DNA from: Trebonia sp.
Lineage (GTDB): Bacteria; Actinomycetota; Actinomycetes; Streptosporangiales; Streptosporangiaceae
NCBI GenBank assembly: GCA_030038035.1
Contig: JASHPP010000440.1
Span: 1 to 15,907, forward strand
Length of the DNA stretch: 15,907 nucleotides
Direction of reading: 5' to 3'
Part shown: one piece after another, positions 1 through 7,059 of the stretch
Layout: every line of letters begins with the position of its first letter
How positions within the stretch are numbered: the first letter of the stretch is position 1
Program-made: the position numbers and the translations under genes
Notes under the pieces: generated by a model
The model's input: the letters and a program-made list of their open reading frames with translations, nothing else
What the model was told of the DNA's origin: nothing
The model's database searches: none

Positions 1-581
1 GCCATGTCCACCTCCTCGCCGGTGACAGAACGCACCACGTCGGGTCCGGTCACGAAGATCCGCCCCTGGCCGGACAGGATGACCACGTCGGTCAGCGCGG
101 GCCCGTACGCGGCGCCGCCGGCCGCCGGGCCGAGCACCACCGAGATCTGCGGCACCACCCCGGACGCCGCGGTCATCGCCGCGAACACCGTGCCCACACC
201 GTGCAGCGAAGCCACCCCTTCGGCCAGCCGCGCGCCGCCCGAGTGCCACAGCCCGATCACCGGCACGCCGCGCGCGATGGCCTCGTTGTACGCCCCGACG
301 ATCACCGCGCACCCGTCGGCGCCCATCGCGCCGCCCTGCACCCGGGGATCGGAGGCGAACGCCGCGGCGGTACTGCCGTCGATCAGGCCCACCGCGGCGG
401 CCGCGCCGCTTCCGTCCGGCGCGACCGTCGCCAGCATCTGCATGGTTCCCGCGTCGAACAGCGCCGCGAGGCGGGCCACCGGATCGCGGGGGAGCGAAAC
501 GGCGCCAGCCGGGGGCTGCGAAACGGTGCCGGCCGGGGGCTGCGAAACGGCGCCGGCCTGCGACTGCGGAACGGCGGTCAT
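1..581 (-). CDS. accD6: Acyl-CoA carboxylase carboxyltransferase (beta) subunit, AccD6-like, 3' part beyond window
   Basis: About 193 N-terminal residues are present; the C-terminal part lies beyond base 1. The family transfers the carboxyl group from biotin on a partner alpha subunit to acetyl- or propionyl-CoA, giving malonyl- or methylmalonyl-CoA in the cytoplasm. Visible family signatures are SGGARLAEG (biotin/CoA-side loop) and GPAAGGAAYGPALTD, followed by the conserved run ending TGEEVDM. The ATG at 581 lies 3 bp after the fabF stop and has a GGAGG inside the last fabF codons, so it is the last visible gene of the FAS-II operon. In mycobacteria accD6 also ends this operon, which supports malonyl-CoA supply as its job. 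Residues 7-30 are a low-complexity repeat of about 8 residues (Q-P-P-A-G-[TA]-V-S) before the conserved domain starts near residue 33. Family is certain; acetyl versus propionyl preference is inferred from context only. Confidence 0.9.
   Translation of the reverse strand, partial: MTAVPQSQAGAVSQPPAGTVSQPPAGAVSLPRDPVARLAALFDAGTMQMLATVAPDGSGAAAAVGLIDGSTAAAFASDPRVQGGAMGADGCAVIVGAYNEAIARGVPVIGLWHSGGARLAEGVASLHGVGTVFAAMTAASGVVPQISVVLGPAAGGAAYGPALTDVVILSGQGRIFVTGPDVVRSVTGEEVDM
494..565. repeat. 24-bp tandem repeat, three copies, in the 5' end of accD6-like gene
   Basis: Units lie at 494-517, 518-541 and 542-565. The first two differ at only two positions (a/g and c/t); the third diverges at its end. 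Because the unit is a multiple of three it adds whole 8-residue blocks to the N-terminus of the carboxyltransferase without breaking the frame. The encoded segment precedes the folded domain, so copy number could vary between strains. Confidence 0.85.
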
Positions 582-584
582 CGG

Positions 585-1856
<1,272 letters not shown>

Positions 1857-1893
1857 TGCGACCTCCCATGCGCTCGCGCGCGCTGTACCTGCC

Positions 1894-1908
1894 CCTGACG
1901 GCGTCAGG
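1894..1908 (-). promoter_or_regulatory. Short hairpin at the acpP-fabF junction
   Basis: CCTGAC (1894-1899) and GTCAGG (1903-1908) form a perfect 6-bp stem with a 3-nt loop that includes the acpP stop codon. There is no T-tract, so it is not a classical terminator. It could shield the acpP 3' end or reduce read-through into fabF; function is inferred. Confidence 0.4.
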
Positions 1909-2143
1909 AGTTCTTGCTCACGAAGTTGACCACGTCCTGGACGGTCTTGAGGTCCTTCAGCTGCTCGTCCGGGATCTCGACGCCGAACTTGTCCTGGGCC
2001 GCGACCGCGATCTCGACCATCGAAAGCGAGTCGATGTCGAGGTCATCGACGAAGTTCGCCTCCGGCGTCACCTCGTCGGCGGGCACGCCGGCGATCTCGT
2101 CGATGATCTCGGCGAGCCCGGCCAGAATCTCCTGGTCAGTCAC
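1904..2143 (-). CDS. acpP: Acyl carrier protein
   Basis: 79 residues if started at the GTG at 2143, which is preceded by AAGGAG with a 5-bp gap; an upstream in-frame start at 2179 would add 12 residues before this ribosome site and is unlikely. The protein begins MTDQEILAGL, is acidic, and carries the DIDSLSMVE motif in which Ser39 takes the 4'-phosphopantetheine arm. It carries acyl intermediates between FabD, FabH and FabF in the cytoplasm. Length and motif match primary-metabolism ACPs. It lies between fabH (82-bp gap holding a strong hairpin) and fabF (47-bp gap), the same order as in S. coelicolor. The phosphopantetheinyl transferase that activates it is not in this window. Confidence 0.95.
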   Translation of the reverse strand: MTDQEILAGLAEIIDEIAGVPADEVTPEANFVDDLDIDSLSMVEIAVAAQDKFGVEIPDEQLKDLKTVQDVVNFVSKNS

Positions 2144-2184
2144 TGTTACTCCTTTTACTGTGCGGCTGTGTTTAACCACCTGGT

Positions 2185-2203
2185 CGCCCCGGCGGCCGGG
2201 GCG
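2185..2203 (-). promoter_or_regulatory. Strong GC hairpin between fabH and acpP
   Basis: CGCCCCGG (2185-2192) and CCGGGGCG (2196-2203) form a perfect 8-bp stem with a 3-nt loop, all in the 82-bp gap upstream of acpP. The transcript has no U-run after it, so full termination is unlikely. It may mark a processing or stabilising site that lets ACP accumulate above its neighbours, or a weak attenuator ahead of a separate acpP promoter. The structure is seen; the role is inferred. Confidence 0.5.
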
Positions 2204-2225
2204 TGCCCTCAGCGTAGGGCGCGGG

Positions 2226-3173
2226 CTAGGGTAGCGTGATCACTTGCGCTGCGTAGGACAGCCCGGCGCCGAACCCGAGGAGCAGCGCCGGGGTGCCCGG
2301 CTGCAGCCGTCCCTGCTCGGCCATCCGGGACAGCGCGAGCGGGATCGACGCCGACGAGGTGTTCCCCGCGTGCACGATGTCGTCGGCGAGGCGCTCGCGC
2401 GGGATGCCGAGCCGGCGGGCGATGGCCTCGATGATCCGCAGGTTGGCCTGGTGCGGGATGAACGCCGAGATGTCGGCGGGCGTGACCCCGGCCCGTGCGC
2501 ACGCCTCAAGGGCCACCGGGTGCAGCGCGGTCGTCGCCCACCGGAACACGGCCTGCCCTTCCTGCGTGATGGCTCCGTTGCGGCCGGTGACCGTGATCTT
2601 CTCGGCCAGGTCGCCCGCGCTGCCCCAGACGACGGGCCCGATCCCTGACGGCTCGCCGTCGCCGGCCGGCCCGACCACGGCGGCCCCGGCGCCGTCGGCG
2701 AAAATGATGCACGTCGACCGGTCGGTCCAGTCCATCCACGAGCTCATCTTCTCCGCGCCGACCACGAGCACGTTGCGCGCGCTGCCCGCGCGCACCGCGT
2801 CGGAGGCGGTCCCGAGCGCGTAGCAGAACCCGGCGCACGCGGCGTTGAGGTCGTAGGCGCCGGGCGCGGCGATCCCGAGCCGGTGGGCGACCGTCGCCGC
2901 CACGTTCGGCAGCGGCACCTCGGGGCTGCACGTCGCGACGATCACCAGGTCGATGCCCGACGGCGGCAGGCCGCTCGCGGCCAGCGCCTTCCCGCCGGCG
3001 GCGGTCGCCATGTCCGCCACGGTCTCGTCGTCCGCGGCGATCCGCCTGCTTTCGATGCCGACCCGGCTGCGGATCCACTCATCGGTCGTGTCGACGATCT
3101 TGGCCAGGTCGTCGTTGGTGACCACCTTGTCCGGCTGGTAACCGCCGAACGCGACGACCCGGCTCCCGCTCAC
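2226..3173 (-). CDS. fabH: Beta-ketoacyl-ACP synthase III
   Basis: 315 residues, slightly shorter than many actinobacterial FabH proteins. It starts fatty-acid synthesis by condensing an acyl-CoA primer with malonyl-ACP; in actinobacteria the primers are often branched. The catalytic triad is intact: Cys113 in NAACAGF, His241 in FIPHQANLR and Asn271 in HAGNTSSAS. The N-terminal TTDEWIRSRVGIESRR stretch is typical. The GTG start at 3173 overlaps the fabD stop as GTGA, and a GGAGGAG sits inside the last fabD codons, so translation of the two is probably coupled. Primer choice cannot be read from the sequence. Confidence 0.96.
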   Translation of the reverse strand: MSGSRVVAFGGYQPDKVVTNDDLAKIVDTTDEWIRSRVGIESRRIAADDETVADMATAAGGKALAASGLPPSGIDLVIVATCSPEVPLPNVAATVAHRLGIAAPGAYDLNAACAGFCYALGTASDAVRAGSARNVLVVGAEKMSSWMDWTDRSTCIIFADGAGAAVVGPAGDGEPSGIGPVVWGSAGDLAEKITVTGRNGAITQEGQAVFRWATTALHPVALEACARAGVTPADISAFIPHQANLRIIEAIARRLGIPRERLADDIVHAGNTSSASIPLALSRMAEQGRLQPGTPALLLGFGAGLSYAAQVITLP

Positions 3174-4366
3174 CGCTCCTCCTTCGGCTCAAGACGCACG
3201 AGCGGCCGCCCCTCGCCGACGGGATCGCCGTCTTCGACCAGCCATTCCACGACCGTCGCGGGCGCGGGAGCGACGACAGGCCGCTCGCCGCCGCGCGCCA
3301 TGACCAGGCCAAGCACCGCGCCGGCTGGCACCGTAGCGCCGGCCGCGACCGCGTGGTCCGCTGATTCGCCATCTCCCGAACGGAACGTGCCGGCTGCCGG
3401 CGACACCACGATCCGCCACGGCGGCGGAGCGCCGGCCGGGGCTGCCGCGTATCCGTTCCTCGACTGGGCGTGCGCCGCGACCAGCTCCCGCGCGTCATCG
3501 AGCTGGTCCGGTGTCTTCAGCGCAAGCAGTGCGACGCCGGGCAGCGCCCGCCTGGCCATCCCGGTCAGCGTGCCGGCCGGCGGGAGCTCGATGAGCGCGG
3601 TCACCCCGACGTCGGACATCGTCGCCATGCACAGGTCCCAGCGAACCGGGGCGGCGACCTGAGCGACGACGCGGTCCACCCAGTTCGCTCCCGAGGTCAC
3701 GACCGCGCCGTCGGCGTTGGAGACCAGCGTGATCGCGGGGTCCTTGACGACGGTGCCCGCCGCGGCCCGCGCGAGCGCCTCGACGGCGGGTGCCATGTGC
3801 CTGGTGTGGAACGCCCCGGCCACCCGCAGCGGCCGCAGCCGGGCGCCTGGGGGCGGGCTGGCGGCGAACGCCTCGAGCTGCGCCAGCGTCCCGCCGGCCA
3901 CGATCTGGCCGGCGCCGTTGATGTTCGCCGGGGTGAGCCCGGCCGCGGCGATGGCGGCGAGCACGCTCGCCTCGTCGCCGCCGAGGACCGCGGTCATCCC
4001 CGTCGGTTCAGCGTCGGTCGCCGCTGCCATGGCCTCGCCTCGCACCCGGGTGAGCCGGATCGCGTCGACGGCGCTGAGCACGCCCGCGATCGCGCCCGCG
4101 GCCAGCTCGCCCACGCTGTGCCCGGCGGCGGCGTCGGGCTCGCCGAGCAGCCCGGCGGCCGCGAGCGCCGCCGCGACCAGCAGCGGCTGGGCGACTGATG
4201 TGTCGGTGATCTCATCTGCGCTGCCGGTCGTGCCAAGCCTGATCAGGTCGCGGCCGGCCAGGTCTGACCAGGCGCCGAGCCGCTCGGCGAGGCCGGGGAT
4301 GTCGAGCCAGGGGGACAGGAAGCCCGGGGTCTGCGCGCCCTGTCCGGGCGCGGTGAAGATCAGCAC
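3170..4366 (-). CDS. fabD: Malonyl-CoA:ACP transacylase with C-terminal BCCP-like domain
   Basis: 398 residues, against roughly 310 for stand-alone FabD. Residues 1-295 are a normal transacylase that moves malonyl from CoA to ACP: GQGAQTPG at 8-15, nucleophile Ser84 in GHSVGE, Arg109, and His187 in GAFHTRHM. After a short Ala/Pro linker, residues 317-395 resemble the biotinyl domain of acetyl-CoA carboxylase BCCP: SPAAGTFRS matches the SPMVGTF strand, and WLVEDGDPVGEGRPLVRLE matches the last hammerhead strands. Where BCCP has the biotinylated Lys in MKM, this protein reads MARGGER, so it should not be biotinylated. The GTG start at 4366 has a weak AAGG about 8 bp upstream. It is the first gene after the FasR-type regulator and overlaps fabH by 4 bp. 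The transacylase call is firm; the added domain is by motif reading. Confidence 0.93.
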   Translation of the reverse strand: MLIFTAPGQGAQTPGFLSPWLDIPGLAERLGAWSDLAGRDLIRLGTTGSADEITDTSVAQPLLVAAALAAAGLLGEPDAAAGHSVGELAAGAIAGVLSAVDAIRLTRVRGEAMAAATDAEPTGMTAVLGGDEASVLAAIAAAGLTPANINGAGQIVAGGTLAQLEAFAASPPPGARLRPLRVAGAFHTRHMAPAVEALARAAAGTVVKDPAITLVSNADGAVVTSGANWVDRVVAQVAAPVRWDLCMATMSDVGVTALIELPPAGTLTGMARRALPGVALLALKTPDQLDDARELVAAHAQSRNGYAAAPAGAPPPWRIVVSPAAGTFRSGDGESADHAVAAGATVPAGAVLGLVMARGGERPVVAPAPATVVEWLVEDGDPVGEGRPLVRLEPKEER

Positions 4367-4434
4367 GATGATTACCTTGCCCTGTAGGGGTCCGCCACCC
4401 TGATAACGAACGAGACGAAGTTGCCTGCCGGAAC

Positions 4435-4462
4435 TTTGTAGCTATCCGCCAAAAGATGTTAA
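4435..4462 (-). promoter_or_regulatory. Candidate promoter of the fabD operon
   Basis: On the minus strand TTAACA (4457-4462) is followed after 16 bp by TACAAA (4435-4440), in the only sizeable gap upstream of fabD. This would give a leader of about 60 nt before the GTG at 4366. The surrounding bases are much more AT-rich than the genes on either side. Predicted by eye; no start site is known. Confidence 0.45.
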
Positions 4463-4466
4463 CCCG

Positions 4467-4481
4467 CCAGTCACCGTCTGG
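4467..4481. promoter_or_regulatory. Inverted repeat upstream of the fabD -35, candidate activator site
   Basis: CCAG (4467-4470), 7-bp spacer, CTGG (4478-4481) lies 4 bp upstream of the proposed -35, where an activator would bind. S. coelicolor FasR activates the fabD operon from its promoter region, so this is the natural place for the neighbouring regulator to bind. The arms are short, so the assignment is tentative. Confidence 0.3.
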
Positions 4482-4524
4482 TCACATGCGGCGTTTCGCC
4501 TTTCGCCGGCCGGCGGCCGGGTCG

Positions 4525-5751
4525 TCACCGGCGGGCAGCCAGCCTGCCGAGGATGACGGCCACCCAGAGCGTGAAGCCGTCCCGGCCGACCGACGGCGTG
4601 TACCCGCTGAGCTCGGTGATGCGGCGCAGCCGGTAGCGGACCGTGTTCGGATGCACGAACAGCATCCGGGCGGTCGCTTCCAGGGACGAGCCCTGCTCCA
4701 GGTAGGTCGTCAGCGTGTCGAGCAGCGCCGCGCCCCCGGCGAGCAGCGGCTCGTACACCTGCGTGACGAGCATGTGCACGGCGTCGGCGTCGCCGTCGAG
4801 CGCGCGCTCTGGCAGCAGCTCGTCGGCGCTGACCGGGCTCGGCGCGTCGGGCCAGCCAGGCGCGGCGCGCAGCCCCGCGAGCGCGGCCCGCGCGGACACC
4901 GAGGCCGACCGCAGGTCACGCACCGGCGGGCCGACGACCACCGGGCCGGCGCCGAACCTGCCCGCGAACCGCTCCGCGGCCGACATCGGGTCGTCGGTGC
5001 CGCCAAGGACCAGGATCAGCCTGCTGCCCTGCACGCCGGCCAGCAGGTCAAGCCGGGCGCGGCGGGCCTGGGCACGCAGCTCGTCGATGACCGGCTCGGC
5101 CTCCTCGCCGTCGATGCTGCCGGCGATCACCGCGACGGGGGAGGAGGACCAGTTCAGCGCCGAGGCCCACGAGTTCAGCGTCTCCTGCGCCTCACCGCGC
5201 ACCAGCGAGTCGACGACAAGCGCCTCAAGCCGGGCATCCCATGCCCCGCGCGCCTCCGCGGTCCGCGCGTACACCTGGGCGGCGCTGAACGCGATCTCGC
5301 GCGCGTAGATCAGCACCGCCTCGCGCAGCTCGGCCTCCGCGCCTGGCGCGGCCAGGGAGTCGACCTGGTTCTCCACGACGTCGATGATCACCCGGACCAT
5401 CTCCACCGCGTGCTGCAGGCTCACCGCCCGCGCCAGCTCACGCGGGGCGGTGCCGAAGACCTCGGTGGCAGCGGGCCGGGGCCGTTCTGGATGCCTGACC
5501 CAGTCGGCGAACGCGGCGATGCCCGCCTGGGCGACCAGGCCAAGCCACGACCGGTTCTCCGCCGACATCTTGCGGAACCACGGCAGCCGCTCGTCCATCG
5601 CCGCGATCGCCGCCGTGCCGAGCGCGCCCATCGACCGCTCGATCCGCCGCACGGTCTCCGGATGCACCCGGGCGGGCGTGCCGAGCGCGCCCGCTGCGCC
5701 GTCCGCTGCGCCGTCCGCGCCGTCCTCCGTGGCCTGCCTCTTCGCCTGCAC
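4525..5751 (-). CDS. fasR: PucR/CdaR-family transcriptional regulator of fatty acid synthesis (FasR-like)
   Basis: 408 residues from the GTG at 5751. The first conserved block (TVRRIERSMGALGTAAIAAMDERLPWFRKMSAENRSWLG and onward through VFGTAPREL, VYAREIAFSAAQVYA and EARGAWDARLEALVVDSL) matches the S. coelicolor fatty-acid regulator FasR. Residues 343-405 form the C-terminal PucR helix-turn-helix, with LEQGSSLEATARMLFVHPNTVRYRLRR the recognisable part. FasR activates fabD-fabH-acpP-fabF, and here the gene lies directly upstream of and co-directional with fabD. The start is uncertain: no good ribosome site is visible. An ATG at 5901 would run into the divergent sigma promoter, and a GTG at 5667 would begin just before the conserved part. 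The N-terminal DGADGAADGAAG comes from a short tandem repeat. Function call strong, start weak. Confidence 0.9.
   Translation of the reverse strand: MQAKRQATEDGADGAADGAAGALGTPARVHPETVRRIERSMGALGTAAIAAMDERLPWFRKMSAENRSWLGLVAQAGIAAFADWVRHPERPRPAATEVFGTAPRELARAVSLQHAVEMVRVIIDVVENQVDSLAAPGAEAELREAVLIYAREIAFSAAQVYARTAEARGAWDARLEALVVDSLVRGEAQETLNSWASALNWSSSPVAVIAGSIDGEEAEPVIDELRAQARRARLDLLAGVQGSRLILVLGGTDDPMSAAERFAGRFGAGPVVVGPPVRDLRSASVSARAALAGLRAAPGWPDAPSPVSADELLPERALDGDADAVHMLVTQVYEPLLAGGAALLDTLTTYLEQGSSLEATARMLFVHPNTVRYRLRRITELSGYTPSVGRDGFTLWVAVILGRLAARR
5691..5724. repeat. 12-bp tandem repeat in the fasR 5' region
   Basis: The unit GTCCGCTGCGCC (5701-5712) is preceded by a nearly complete copy (5691-5700) and followed by a 9-bp shortened copy. 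It encodes the D-G-A-A repeats upstream of the conserved regulator domain, and may be non-coding if the true start is at 5667. Confidence 0.6.
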
Positions 5752-5871
5752 GCAACCAGCGTGCCACGTCAGCCTCAGCTGCCGCCAAGTCCGCCGCCGT
5801 AAGGGCGTTCGCGATGTCACACCAGCCACTGCTGTCGCCTTTGTCCGCGCCCCGTCGCTTCGAGGTCCCTG

Positions 5872-5904
5872 CCGGTGAACCAGATCGCCGGTGCCGGACA
5901 TAGT
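5872..5904 (+). promoter_or_regulatory. Candidate ECF-type promoter of the sigma factor gene
   Basis: A GTGAACC motif is followed about 16-17 bp later by GGACATAG, ending just before the weak GTGGGG ribosome site of the sigma gene. GAACC-like -35 elements are typical of ECF promoters, so autoregulation is possible. The -10 part does not match a clear consensus, so this is a low-confidence call. Confidence 0.25.
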
Positions 5905-5912
5905 GGGGTGTG

Positions 5913-6527
5913 ATGACCGACTGGGCAGCCCTCAGCGACGGGCAACTGTGGTCCCGCGCCGCCAGCCAGCGCGACGGCGAGGCGTTCGGCCAGCTCTTCG
6001 AGCGGCACGCGGACGCGGTCTACGCGCATTGCTTCCGGCGCACCGGATCGTGGTCGGCGGCGGAGGACCTGACGTCGGTGGTGTTCCTCGAGGCGTGGCG
6101 CAAGCGGCGTGACGTCAGGCTGGCCGGCGATTCGGTGCTGCCCTGGCTGCTCGCCGTCGCCAACAACGCGACAAGGAACGCTCAGCGCTCGATCCGCCGG
6201 CACCAGCGGCTGCTGGCCAGGCTCCCGCCGCCGTCGGCCGTGCCGGACATAGCCGAGGACGCCGCCAGCCGCGCGGACGGCGAGCGCGCCATGCGGCTGA
6301 TCCTCAGCGAACTGCGCGCGCTCGCCGAGCCAGAGCGCCAGGTCCTCGCCCTCTGCGACTGGGCCGGGCTGAGCTACACCGAGGCGGCCGTCGCCATGGG
6401 CGTGCCTGTCGGGACCGTCCGCTCCCGGCTCACCCGCGCCCGCCAGCACCTGCGGGAGCGCACGGTCGCGATCCAGGCCGGGCCGGTCACCGCCCTGATC
6501 ACGAGCAACCAGGAGAACCAGCCATGA
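5913..6527 (+). CDS. RNA polymerase sigma factor, ECF subfamily
   Basis: 204 residues from the ATG at 5913 (a GTG directly before it, at 5910, is an alternative but sits too close to the GTGGGG ribosome site). Region 2 spans about residues 24-95, with DGEAFGQLFERHADAVYAHC and SAAEDLTSVVFLEAWR. A Pro-rich linker follows, then region 4 (about 130-183) with ALAEPERQVLALCDWAGLSYTEAA and the helix-turn-helix GVPVGTVRSRLTRARQHL. It directs RNA polymerase to its own promoter set. The stop overlaps the next ATG as ATGA, so it is co-translated with the membrane protein that follows, the usual arrangement for a sigma/anti-sigma pair. No SnoaL-like C-terminal extension is seen. Target promoters and signal are unknown. 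Confidence 0.93.
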   Translation: MTDWAALSDGQLWSRAASQRDGEAFGQLFERHADAVYAHCFRRTGSWSAAEDLTSVVFLEAWRKRRDVRLAGDSVLPWLLAVANNATRNAQRSIRRHQRLLARLPPPSAVPDIAEDAASRADGERAMRLILSELRALAEPERQVLALCDWAGLSYTEAAVAMGVPVGTVRSRLTRARQHLRERTVAIQAGPVTALITSNQENQP

Positions 6528-7042
6528 CCCGATTCGAGCTGCCGCCCGTCTGCGGCCTGCCCGTGGACCGCGTCGCGGCCATGCGGCGCCAGCTGGCGGC
6601 CGAAATCGCCCGTCGGCCCCGCCGCAAGCCGATCCTGATCGCCGCGAGCGCCGCGGTGGCGGCGGCCGCCGCCACCGCGGGGGGCTACGCCTATGTCCAG
6701 CATCCGGCGCCGGTCACCGACAAGAGCGAGGCCCGCTGCTACACGGTCGCCAGCCTCTCGGACGGCGCCGAGTCCTTCACGTTCGTGGCCGAGGCCGCGG
6801 TTGCGGGACAACCCGGTCCGGGCCCGTCCCAGGTGGACAACGCACTCAGCGTTTGCGCCGGCTTCTGGCGGCAGGGCATCCTGCGCCCGGGTCCGGACGG
6901 CGCGCGCGGCGCGCCGGACCCGGGTCGTGACCACCCGGTGCCGCCGCTGGTGGCCTGCGTCCTGCCCGATGGCACGGCCGCGGTCTTCCCCGGCACTACG
7001 CCGACCTGCGCCGCCCTGGGCCTGCCCAACGCGGCCGGGTAG
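6524..7042 (+). CDS. Single-pass membrane protein paired with ECF sigma factor, possible anti-sigma factor
   Basis: 172 residues, not recognised as a named family. A short cytoplasmic N-terminus (1-35) with many Arg residues is followed by one hydrophobic segment at about 36-58 (ILIAASAAVAAAAATAGGYAY). The rest, about 115 residues, should be outside the cell by the positive-inside rule. The outer part contains Cys72, Cys111, Cys145 and Cys162, enough for two disulphides, and many Pro and Gly. The HxxxCxxC zinc motif of common anti-sigma factors is absent, and the cytoplasmic part is short for a standard sigma-binding domain. Its ATG overlaps the sigma stop by 4 bp. An anti-sigma or signal-sensing role is inferred from this pairing only. 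It ends 17 bp from the convergent aceE stop with no obvious terminator between them. Confidence 0.8.
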   Translation: MTRFELPPVCGLPVDRVAAMRRQLAAEIARRPRRKPILIAASAAVAAAAATAGGYAYVQHPAPVTDKSEARCYTVASLSDGAESFTFVAEAAVAGQPGPGPSQVDNALSVCAGFWRQGILRPGPDGARGAPDPGRDHPVPPLVACVLPDGTAAVFPGTTPTCAALGLPNAAG

Positions 7043-7059
7043 CGATCTGGCGGCCCGCC

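Noticed and set aside
7043..7059. GC-rich self-complementary bases between the convergent membrane-protein gene and aceE
   Set aside because: The possible stem has a loop too small to fold, so I do not call a terminator.
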